Below, in pieces: positions 25,401 to 37,400 of a stretch of DNA of 64,000 nucleotides (position 1 is the first letter of the stretch; each line of letters starts with the position of its first letter). The DNA lies in assembly GCA_030248225.1 (NCBI GenBank), contig JASANE010007077.1, positions 1 through 64,000 on the forward strand. The letters are read 5' to 3'. The DNA is from Trileptium ribeirensis. Taxonomy: Eukaryota; Nematoda; Enoplea; Enoplida; Thoracostomopsidae. Below the pieces are notes generated by a model. It made no database searches and was not told where the DNA came from. It saw nothing but the letters and a program-made list of their open reading frames with translations. The position numbers and the translations under genes are program-made.

Positions 25401-28400
25401 GATAGTCTGGATGAACCCCGAAGTATACTGGACCGCCCTCGGTCAATGAGTTAGGGTACAAACAAACGCGACACTCGCGTTACGAATAATTTTACATGAT
25501 TCCCTGAGTCGAGGTGAGATTGAAAATTTTAGTATTGAGCTGACCGAGGTTAAACAAACCTTGTTTGGAATGGAAACTGTTAATTGAACTCCGAGTCATC
25601 CGAAGTCATGTAGTACCAGCTTTTGCCAAGCGCTTCTCAAAGATTTTGTTCAAGATTTTCTTTGTTTTCTCGTTTTCGTTGGGCACAAGGTGGCCCGTTG
25701 TTTCTGCTGTTTAGTGAGAAGAGCATAAGTCGAAATTGTTTATTGGAGAGATCCAAAGCTATCACTGGAACGCAGTTAAATTTTGGTAGTGAGATTATAG
25801 CACTGTAGGTATCGTCCGCCTACGAACCTTTCGCCGACAAGCTAATTCAACGTCCCGCGAATGAGAAACCTTGCCTAAGTCGAAAATTGTTATATCTTAG
25901 GAATTACACCAAAGTTTTGATTCAAATTTTACCCGGATCTCCAGCAGGGTCCGAGTCATCGATTTAGCACTTAAGACGTTCAAATATTATGTCGGGATCA
26001 TAAACCCTACGGCCTTGAAGGGGCCTGCCTCGCCTAAAATAGCAAAAGCCAGATATCTCAAAATCTACTCCGAGAATTTTGTTAGGATTGTGTCAGTTTC
26101 TTTGTAATGCTCTCGGTTAAGGAATGTACTAATAAAACCTGTCGATTTTCCCTCGGAACCCTAAACCCGATGGCCTTGAAAAGGCCTAACCCCACCAAAA
26201 TGTAAAATTAAGATTAAAATTGAAATATTTTAAGTTTTTTCCCAAGAATTTTGCTGAAACTTTGGCAGTTTCTTCGTAGCAATGTCTACTCATAAATAGA
26301 ATTCTAAAACTCGTCGATTTCGCCTTGGAAATATAAACCCGACGGCCTCGAAGTGGCCTAACCCCACTAAAAATGTAGGTTCCAGATTGAAATTAAAATA
26401 TCTCAAGATTCTCTCCAGGAATCTTGGTGAAACTCTCGCAGTTTCTTCGTAGGCATGTTTGCTTCCGGATGTCATCACAAAATTCAACTTTATTATGTTG
26501 GCATCATAAACCCGATGGCCCGATAGTGGTCCGCTTTTACCCGAACTTTACACGGTAATAACTTGACATCTATCCCAGGACTTTTAACGATTTCGTTCGT
26601 ATATATAGCGGCCCTCTAGGCCTTTCGTTTAAGCTATTGAGCCCGGTAAAGCCATGGCCCTTTCAAGAGTTATAGGCGATTTAAATCCGACCCGCACAAC
26701 CGTCGCTCAGATTGAAACTCAAACTTTACAAATTATGTCGTTTCCGTGAGTCTGTTTTGGTCTTGCTTTTCCACATATTTTGGTTAGGCAAGGGAAAATA
26801 TTATCTTCCTTAGTGTTGATAAATTACGTCAACAATGAAAACATTTTAAATTTTAAGGTTATCGAAGTCGCTGATTGCGACATCGAGCCTATCGGGCCTT
26901 AGCCTTAGGGTTGACCCGGTCCTGGAAAATCGATACGTAAGGTCGAGTCCAGTCCCCGTGCAAAATTGCACTGGGAAATACTGCAAATTGAGAAGTTATT
27001 GGAAGTCAAAAGGCTCCCTCAGACCCAATCGAACTGTACCCCCAAATTTAGCTCGAAGATTGCGTACCAAGCAACTTGAGGAGACAAATTCAGTAGGATT
27101 AAGCTAGACAATTTATTACGGTTGTCCCGACAACCGGGGCCTCCGTTTACGGACTCGCCTGGTCGAGTAGAAACTGCCCGAAATAATGGTTAAATTTTGG
27201 CACTAGATATAGCCTTTTTGAGAGTTTTCAAGCGAAACTAGTCCAAGTATTAACACCTTGAGGACTGTGCCTGGGCATCTTAAATTTGACCCAGATTTGT
27301 ATAATGATTTCACACCGCCACTGTCAGGCACTAATCGATCGAACTTAAGACAATTGCTTGGATTATATGATGAGTTAAGGACCACGCTAGCATTGATTTC
27401 TGGCAATAAATCTAGGTTGGGAAAGGCTCGCAACTCAGTCCCAACTGCAGTGTACCAGGACCCGTAAGCTGTTCGAATGGCAAGCCCGCCCAATCGTTCC
27501 TTTTTATATAGTTATAACTCCCGTTGGTGTACTCGAAATGTTTGTTTTTGTAGTGATCTAGATCATGGATCAACCGCAGTGAGAGACCCAATTCCATTGC
27601 GTTTACGGAATGATTGCATAGGGAACAAGAGTCAAAATTACGTAGCATATTTGGACATTTCATGACAAACTTTACATGGCCATTCTAAGTACGTATGTAT
27701 GTATGCGAGTAGGACAGAACTAGTATCGTACCGTTGTCGCACCCATAGAAAAGAATGTAGGAGTCGTACCGAAGAGCATTGCCTAACGTTGTCACGATTT
27801 TAATAAGCATTGTTGTATCACTTGTTGTATTACTTTGTCATAGGTTAACCTCATCGCTACTAAATGCGAGTATAAATAACCGACGATCATGTACCATAAA
27901 TTTGTGATTTGAATGAGCAAGATGAAGTCTCGCAAACGTCCCGATGCACGCTCATCCCCACATACCCCGCTTCGTTTCCGCCTTTCGCTTACGTGAACCT
28001 ATTGTTGTGTCTGAGTACCCATCCTGTTAGCGAACGTAGTACTGAGCAAACAGTTAGTTCGATGGCGCCTTTATTTTATGGATAACTAACCGTAGCACTT
28101 ACCGGTACTAGTTCTAAACCGACCCACCACTGTTTTTCATGAGTAAGGTAAGCGCAGCTGTCATTTAGATAAGGCTTCACAGTACAAGCCGTGTTTTGAC
28201 TCAGCTGTGAGAGTTCAGTGAAAAAGGCGATGATTCCGCAACCCGCCCCAATTGATGCTCTGCTCATTGTGTACCAGCGTGCCATAATTGTGACATAACG
28301 CTTATTGTAATTGCCCCTACAATATGTATCTGTCCGTGTTCCCATAAGTTTTGTGCAACTCATCAATAAAAGCTCACTGAAAACCCGCATTGTGCAAGTG

Positions 28401-31400
28401 TTTTGTTGACCCGTAGTAGCGATAGGAACCGAAGGGGTTTGAAATCCGTCACCCCAAATCGACGACCCACGTTCAGGTTTGACACGCGCATCGAAGAAGC
28501 AAACCTCAGCGTGTCTCGCCGATTACAAATGAATTTGTTAATTATTGCTGTTGTATAGGTACGACTGGTGCGACTCAGACATAGAAAAGAAAAAATTGTA
28601 AACTCACGCTGAGCGCCCGACATAGGAAATTTAGATACGCGCGGATCCGACGTTAAACGTCTAGGGATTTGTCGGACCCTAGTGGGGGCCACTGGCTAAA
28701 TTAAATAAAGTAGTTACCTCGATAAAATACGAACTGATTTCGATCAAGCTTAAATATTTGAAAGTTTACACTTCCCGGTTTGAACGTGGATAGGGAATAG
28801 CGGTTTGGTCTCTTTGGCCTGTGAGCAGGTGACGGAGCCAACCTCCCTGGGGACCTCAAAGGTAGTACCTCGTAGACTACGTGCGCAACCCGTCCGGCAG
28901 GATCAGAACACATCCTGTGAAGCGCTCCTGCGGCTTGCTAAGCTCCGTCATTTCTTGGGTCTGACTCGCGCGGGAAAAGACATTCGAGTAATTGAAACCT
29001 GTCAGGTCCGCCCTTGAGGTCACGATAGCCGGGGTCGTATGGGCATTACGTCAGGGAAGTGCGTAATGCAGCAGCGTCACGTCGATGTTACATATTATTC
29101 CCAGTCCTCCCGTTTTTCGTAGTGCAAAATTACCCATCATCGTATTGCCGGACAAGCAAATATAGAGTATGCTTGTGCTACACTGTTTAAAACCAGTGGA
29201 ATTCTGAATTAAATCGTGCCTAGATGTAGAAGGCGACTGCATCATTCACTGGAGGTTTAAAAAATTCTCCTTTTCCCCCGTACTGACTTATTCCCACGTA
29301 CAGAACAAAACTTTGGCCTATTTATTAATTCGTAAAAAAACTATTTATGCGTGAGTAAACTTAAGGTGACCCCGCCAACCATCCTATTTTGTATTTTTAG
29401 ATAAAATTCGTTACGGAACGCTTTTTGCTCATTTGAAATCCGCGCATATATGTTCGGGAAGACAGCTCGTGATTGAAATCTAAACATTTTGTTTTCTTCA
29501 AAATTGAAGTAAAATTACCCAAATTTTTGAGAACCAAAATTTGTCGGTTTGATTGTGACGTCACTTTTGCATTAATTTTGTTCGCGAACACTCTATAATC
29601 TAACTTAAAATGATACTGCATTAGGGAACAGAATTTCGGCAAACTGAAATCGCCGAAATCCTGTTCGAACACAAGGTCTAATTTCTGGCGCTTGAATTTG
29701 ATTTCGCCAATTTTCGGTTAGCGAAAAATCGAATGAAATTAAGCCTGTTTTCCGTAACAATGGTTTGCGATTCGATATCGGTAATGACAGAATAGGATGG
29801 TTGGCGGGGTCACCTTAAAGTTTACTCACGCATTAGTATTGTTTATGTGTTTTTTCTGGAGGAATAACAATGTTTTACTATGTCAAAAGTTTCTCACCCC
29901 TCCGTACACCCGAAGTGTTGATACGGAAACTTATTTAGACCAAAGTTCTGGATTTTTAAACGTTACATTACGTCTATATAGCTATGTTCTTTCGTGCGAA
30001 TGACTTTTTGCACCATTGTTTAATATTTTAAAACTGATTTCCCTCTCTACGCCACTATAGCAAGTGGAAATCCCAACTGGTCATGAAATAAGAGCTTCAA
30101 CAAAGGCAAGATCATTTCCTAACATCTTAACATAATTAGCTCAAAAAGGCAATGGAATAGAAAAGAAAGTTGTTGGACGCCATTTCTAAGCGTTGTGGTT
30201 AGGTTTTTAAAAATTCAATAATATATTTTCTACTTTGTCACATTGATGGTCTGGCAGACAAAACCAGTTATCTACATATGTTAGTCAATTACAATGCTTA
30301 GTACGCTATGCAAATAGTACAGTTACTTATCGCAAATTCCAAAATGTTATTTTTGCGCTATGACTCTCACAATAAGGGATTTATTAGTAAACAGCGAAAT
30401 TCAAATATGTGATTGACCAAAAATACGCAAGATAAAACTTGATAAAATTTCACAAGTGCAAGGGTGAGGACATTTTTACTGAGATATATCATTATGTATG
30501 TGCGTTTCGAATTTTAGAAACGTTGTGAAATATATTTTCTTTGTCAGACATAATGTAGCTAACATTCAGGGTTCTCCGTACGGGGTTTGCCACAAGCGTA
30601 GATCCTACTGAATTTGTCCAGCCCAAAGTCGGCTGCCATCCCCATTAATCTGGGCTCTCCATTCGCTGAAAATTTTGCCAGGGCTCATTAACCAGGCGCC
30701 CCCTTGTTCCGAACCGGTGGCACCCAATTTTGCCAGGGGGCATTTTTCCAAGAGAAAAATGCCAAAATGGCTTTGATGGAAAGAAAAAGCGATTTTGAAG
30801 CAAATTTTGATAAAATTTGCGAAATTTTTGTCTTCATAACAGAATTTTAGTACAAATTTTGATAAAATTTTAACGCACTTTGGACCGATTGGAAATAAAT
30901 TTTCGAAGAGGCGATGAACCGGGGAGACCAAAATTTTGCTAGGGGGCATGAACCGGGGGGCATCTGCTCTGAACCAGGGGGAACCGAAAAACGCTAGGGC
31001 TCCTCATAGCCCAGTTGATTTTATATTGCCTCTGGTGATTCTAAATTATATATTGCAGCTACCATTTTATTGGATGATTTGGTCGCTTATCTTTTGACTA
31101 AACTGATCTAAAACTCCCGTTTTATAACTTTGATATAAATGATTTATATATAAGTCGGTGACAGCTTAAATTCGGCTCATTTTATAATCATCCTGTTGAG
31201 ATAGAATTACTAAAAGACCACCACTACTCCTCTTCTTCTCATTCTTATGTCCAAGTGGGGTTGGCATTGGCGGTCATGACATTATAACAGCACAGTGGGC
31301 TGACGGCATCTCTTAAATCCTTTCTCCTCCGGATTTTTCTGTGTATAGTCCAACCACCTTTTCCGCGTCCTTCCTCGTCTTCTTGGCCTATTTAATTCCA

Positions 31401-34400
31401 TCTCTAGAGCTTTCTTCGTTATGTGATCTTCCTCTCGTCTGAGTAGGTGGCAATGCCATCGTAGCCTCTTTTCGTGGAACTTGTTCTGCAACTCCATGGC
31501 TTTACCTCTCTCCCGAATCTCTCGGGTTTCTATCTGTTCCATCCTAGTGTGCCCACAGGCTCCCCTTAACATGAACATTGTCATCTCCGCCACATCTATT
31601 ATCTTCTGCTGGGTCTGCTGTTAAAAACATAGAACGACTTATTGATAGATTTCTAACTGAAAAAGTACTTCCAGGGAGCCAACTTAGTGCAAATCAACAT
31701 GACTATATTGCTGGAAAATCCACGGTAACGGCATTGCAAAACATTGTAAGCCATGTAGAACAGGGCTTCAGTATATCCAAGTCAATGCTGGGAGTCTTTT
31801 TGGATATAGGTGGTGCATTCAATAAGACATCTTTCAAAGTTATAGGCAAAGCACTCAGAAGCTTTTATGTGCCTCCACCGATCCGTCTCTTTATTGAGAA
31901 TATGGTCAAATCGAGGACGGGAGTTGCATTCCTGCTTGGCTCCACAGTTAACATAAGAGTCAATATGGGTTTCCCCCAGGGTGGAGTGCTATCACCTCTG
32001 CTGTGGGTTTTTGTTGTAAATGAACTGTTAATTAAGCTTCAAAAAGAAGGAATTATGGCTCAAGCCTACTCTCATGATATTGCGATCATTGCAAGTGGTT
32101 CAAATATTGGGGTAACTGGCAAGAGAATCTGCACCGCACCTAAATACGGCAGTACGTGGTGCAAATCTAATGGATTACAATTACAGCCAAACTAGACTGC
32201 TGTAATAAATTTCACTCGAAAGCGCAAGTCGGAGGCCCTTCCTTATAATGGATTGGATGGAGTTCCATTGGCTTATAGTTGTGAGGGCAGGCTAAGTACC
32301 TCATGTATCTATATGAAATGATAGTATTGAGTGGTATGATGCATGGGGTCTTGGTTTGGTGGCATAGAACCACCATAGAGGCTGTTCGGAAAAACTAATG
32401 CGGGCTCAGAGACTAGCTCTTCTGATCATCACGGGATGCTTGAGAAGCACTCCAACGGAGGGTATGGAAACTATCCTGGGACTATTGCCGATAGAGGAAA
32501 GATGCCTGCTAGCAGCGATATTGGATTACTGCAGACTCAAAAGTACTGAATCTTGGAAGTCCTTAAATGTAAAAGGGCATGCAGTAATTGAAAAAGTAAC
32601 CTCAGAGCTTGTAACAGAGGCAAACATGCTTCTTGATCACTGTTGTAAGACTTTTTCTGAGGATAAGAACTGGGACAGTGTAATCACCGATAGAATTGAG
32701 GTACGCAACATTGCCTTATTGAATTCTATGGACATAAATTGCCTTACAAATGTTCTAAGATACTGCATGATAACGAAAATATTGGATCTGGGACTGGCGT
32801 TTTTATCCCTGGACATAGTAATATAGTTATACCCCTTGGTAAGAATTGGACGGTTTTTCAAGCAGAAATATCAGCGATTGAAAATTGCGTCTCTTCTTTA
32901 AGAGGTAGGGGGTTAAAGAAGAAAACTATTAACATCTACAGTGATACCCAAGCGGCTATCTAAGCCCTAGATAACAACTCGGATCGAATGATATCTATAA
33001 AGTGTTGTAAAAAGGAGTTGCAGCAACTTGGAAAATCAAATTTTGTTACCCTCTTCTGGATACCAGGACATAGTGGGTATATGGGAACGAATGATTTAGC
33101 CAAAAAAGCAGCTTCCGTGGTTTACATAGGCCCCGAACCGGATGTAGGCTTGGCGTTCAAGACTTTGTCCATTCAGGGTAAGGATCGCATTAGGGAAAAT
33201 GTGGAGCAAAGATGGAAACATAGTCAGTCCTACACGCAACTAAGGACATTTTTACCTGTATAAAATTGGGCAATGATTAAACGAATACGGATGCTGGACA
33301 AGAACAGGATTGGCACAGCCGGTAGGCTACTCACAGGGCATTGTCTCCTGAATAAACATAAACGTATTATGGGACTTGTTGCGGATAGATCCTATGAATG
33401 GTGTCATGTAGCAGATGTTACTGCATCCCATCTTATTTTGGAATGTAGAGAGTTCTACGAACTACGCAAGAAGGTATTTGGAAAAAATGTTATAGATATC
33501 TAGCCTCTCCACAGCCCTCCGAAAAGTGGGGGGGGAACTTCGGGGGGCCCCATGTTCATTCTCGGGGGAAATTTCAAAGTGGGGGGGATAAATTTTGCTT
33601 AAAAATACAAAATATTTCCATATTTTCATGCATTTTTACTACTGTGAACGTACTTTCAAGCTAAAAAACAATATTTTAGCATTATAAATAGTGGTAATTA
33701 ATGTTTAAAAAACAATTTGCAAATAAAGAACATAAATTTTCAGACGTAAAAAATTTTTGGAATTAGTTGAACATGGGGGTTTCGCCCGAGTGGGGGGGCG
33801 GACATGGGGGAAAATCTCACGAACATGGGGGGATTTGGAAAGTAGGGGGTCCCCCCACTGTGGACAGGCCACGATATTCATTTTGTCCCAAGATTGGATA
33901 TAATCAAACTGGTCTGGTTTATTCTGAGGGTTGGATGTGACATTTGCTCATCTTTGGGTTTGGGCGGCGCAACGGGTCGAGTATTATGAGTCTGCGCGCG
34001 CACTGTTTTTATGTGTTATGACCAAGTCTTCTCATCTATCTATCTATCTTGGTCTTTACACTCCAAGCCTCCTTCCCGTGAGCAATTTCTGTTCACTTTG
34101 GAAAACTTCCATTCCTATCGTGCAGAGAGTATTCTGTCGCATAGTATTCCTAAGAAACTTTTTCAGTACCTCCACTCCGCCTAGATCCTCTTCTCCACCT
34201 CATCGTCCATTTTTCCATGCGCATTCATCGTTGGCCCCAGGTACTTGAATTTTGTTAGCTTGGAGTATAGTTCTGCATCAAGATGTTATCACCGTTCTCT
34301 TCATAATGTCATGTATTCCGTTTTCCTTCGGCTCGTCTTAAGATTTCTATGAGTTAGGCTTTCGTCTTCTCTCCACCGCGTCTCTTCCGTCGTCATATAA

Positions 34401-37400
34401 TGCGAAGTCATCTGCAAACATGCTCCAAGGTGTGGTTCTTTCCCATGTTTGGCGGTTACATCCGTAATACGATCAAACAGGTATGGACTGGGCGCCGTTT
34501 CCTGGTGAAGCCGAACTTTAACATTGCACTTCTCTGTGTTTCCTACCTTAGGTACGCTGCTCCTTACAGGTGTTTTGACTCCCTTTTACATGTTTTGTGC
34601 TAGTCGCATTGGCTGTACTTCTCCGGCAAACCCTTTTCTGTCATACATCTCCATACCTCTTGTAGCATACAGTCGTACACTTTCTCCAGATACAGATATA
34701 ACACCTTCTGTGTTTCTCGATATTTATCTATTTCAATCTTACAATAAATATGGCGTCTACTGTGCCTCTACCTGGAATAAAACCCCAAACTACTGTTCTT
34801 TCGTTGTTTGTTCTCGGACTCTTCTGTATGTGTGTTATATCGATTTGATTTCCCTGTGATAGCCGCATTCCTGGATGTCGCCTTTCATCTTGTAACTGAT
34901 TTCGAACTTCTATAATAATACTGTCCCTCGACTGCGTGGTTGTGGTCTCTTCTTTCCAGCTCTCTTTCATCAGCCCAGTCAGTTTATTCGTGTCTGCATC
35001 TCCAAGACACCTGCACGCCTCCACTGGTATTTCGTCCAGCCATGTAGCATTTGCGTTCTTCATTGTCTTCATTACTTCACCTGCTTCTGCTTTTGTTATT
35101 TCCGTGATCATTCTATGGTTTGGTGTACCATCCCCTGTCGCCATTCTCGTGCTATCTTTCATTTTATGGTGTACCAACATCCTTTCTTTTTAAAACATAA
35201 AAGCCTATGTTGAATAAAGATGCTAAACATTAGTTATTTACATTTTCAGCGCAATTTCCTTTGAATGTGCTGTCAATATTATTGATTGTTTCTTCTACGA
35301 TGGTGCCAAGGTATACAACACTTATTTTTCTGTAAAAACTGTTTAATAATGTTATGTAGATGAAAAAGTGGCGTTTTCGTAGTAACACTCGTCAGCACAA
35401 ATGAGATTAATTAGCGTAGCCCTTTAGAATATTCAATGTCAAAGCTGTACGTATGACTTGACTTCTGTCGCGCCGGTGGCTGTAGTCTCAAAAATTCGAA
35501 ATATGTAGTAGCTATTGTAGCGTTATACAAATTAGGACGCTTTTACATCGAATAAACTTAATGTGGCAACATTAATTACCCATCCTATTTGCAATCGGTT
35601 TGAATTCTGAACTTGATTCGGGTGTTAAATATTTTGGAGAAGTTAGCTGCATTAATCCTTTCGTAGAAAAAATAACTTACTTTAAAAACTCGTGAATACG
35701 AAATGCCATCTTGCAATCAGCAGAGCCGTGAATAGTAGTATATTTTTGGTAATTTTCAGTTGCTGGAAACTGGAATAATATACTGGAAACGGTTTTATGG
35801 GAAAAATTGAAGTGTGTATGCTTACGTATTCATTACAAGATGGGTATCTTTTATCAGTAAACAAATATTTCCGCTCTAAATACAAAAATATTAATCGAAA
35901 TGGTACCCACATTAAAGAATTATTTTGTAAAAATAAGCTCTATTTACTTTGTAATAAAATTCCGTTGCTTTGAATTTTTAAAGATTGTTATGAAATAATG
36001 CTCTTTATATTGCGCGAGTAAACTTAACCTGCGCACATTGACTATCCTATTTTGTAGTAGCCGATAGCGAATCGCAAACCGTTGTTACGAAACAAATGCG
36101 GAAATTTTATCGGTTTTTCGATAACAGAAAATTGGCAAAATCAGAAACAAGTACCAAAAATTACACCTTGTGTTCGAACAGAAATTTTAACGATTATGAA
36201 TTTACAGTGAAAACTGTTATATAATGCCTATCAGCTTTTGATTTGTATTTGTCTGTGTTTGCGAACAAATTTAACGTAATACTGACGTCACAAATCAATC
36301 GTTCCTGTCGTTTATGTTACAGTGTTCACGAACAAATGTAGCGAATTCAAATCCGGTAGATTTTCGTTCGCAAAAAATCGGTAATTTTGGTTAAATTTTC
36401 GCGAAAACAAATGCCGGATTACTAACACAGAACTGTGTGTTCGCGAACAGCTTTGCGCCGGATTACGGTTAGCCATAAAAGGTTAAGTAACAGATTTTTC
36501 ACCCAAAATAAGATTATCGATGGGCGTGGGTTAAGTTTACTGTCGCATATTGGTTTCGACGAAAGATAACATCCTGTAATAGCTTTAGTTATTGTTTCTG
36601 AGAACGAATGCAAGTGTGTTGTGGCCTTGAATCGTCTTATTTTAGCTTATGTTCCAAGTTGCTCTACAAATTTTATATGATAACATGACTGCGTTAATGG
36701 CGTGCAAAGAAGATGGTGAATCGTTGCTACTGCTCAGTAGGTACCTTTCACGAATTGTGACTTGTGATGGGCAGTTGTCAATGCCAAGTTCGGTAGCAAA
36801 ACGCCAACGCGAATCTGATTATCTAGTCACTGCTGGGCATCAATGTAAGACTGGAAGATCGTTTGCAGATGTGCCGTGGCTGTTCGAACAAGACAATAAA
36901 GTTTGTTTTCCCGCAATATATATCAATTACTAGTGTTTCAGGAAAGAGCAACGATATTAGTAAAAACCTATAGGATACTTCTCAAACCGAGGTTAATTAT
37001 TGGCTGTAACGTAGTGCCAGCTCGCTTGGAACATTCCGGACGAAGTCATGAAATGAAATTATCTTGATCTATAAAGTTCAGACAATAATTTCAAAAAGCA
37101 AAATGTGGGTGATTTTTTGTTATTATCATTTGTTTGTTTCATCTTTAAGGGTTGAGCCATGCAATAAATTTAGCCTTTAACGATAATTCTTACACTAGAT
37201 AGTAAATGAATTTTTGGGTTTATAAATTGGTAATCACGACATGTATCCGAAGGTTTTTATTAACGGGTGGCTGAAAACCGATGTTCCCAAACTTCTTTGC
37301 ATGATAGTTACTGAACAATGTCTGGGAGGTTGCCTTTGAATTCCGTTTGCTCTAATAGCAGCGGATTCCTATGTACTGATCTCAATACGCTTTTGAGGCA

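Larger units (their letters stand above)
31282..35180 (-). mobile_element. RTE-type LINE remnant, split by a nested LINE
   Basis: Read on the minus strand from 35180 down. [19 protein letters not shown] and [20 protein letters not shown] (about 35130-34960) and [13 protein letters not shown] (about 34770-34730) match the N-terminal part of RTE reverse transcriptases. MFADDF (34421-34401) is the catalytic box, and [20 protein letters not shown] comes next (about 34245-34190). After an interruption, [23 protein letters not shown] and [14 protein letters not shown] (31615-31350) give the conserved C-terminal tail. Frames are broken several times, so it is dead. Identification is from family motifs only. 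Confidence 0.85.
21044..35249. other. Intron between TBC1D9-like exons 3 and 4
   Basis: 14.2 kb, phase 2. Holds a hairpin minisatellite (21450-21835), AT-rich and TA microsatellite DNA (22160-22500), repeat F copy 2, a 170-bp tandem array, repeat G copy 2, a foldback element, a family A element and the nested LINEs at 31.3-35.2 kb. The stretches 24060-25980, 26560-28070 and 29840-30600 show nothing recognised. Confidence 0.75.

Noticed and set aside
26920..26970. tRNA-like T-loop words (ggtcgagtcc)
   Set aside because: No cloverleaf could be completed around it; no tRNA gene was found anywhere in the window.
27203..27665. Overlapping open frames of 62-96 codons on both strands
   Set aside because: No recognised domain, no conservation signal visible and mutual antisense overlap; treated as chance.
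28076..28692. Minus-strand open frames of 104 and 109 codons
   Set aside because: They run partly into repeat G, whose other copies do not keep the frame; no protein motif.
30605..30949. Minus-strand open frame of 114 codons
   Set aside because: It is entirely family A MITE sequence; other copies break the frame.
34936..35193. Plus-strand hydrophobic open frame ([16 protein letters not shown] type)
   Set aside because: It is antisense to the RTE reverse transcriptase motifs, which explain the sequence.
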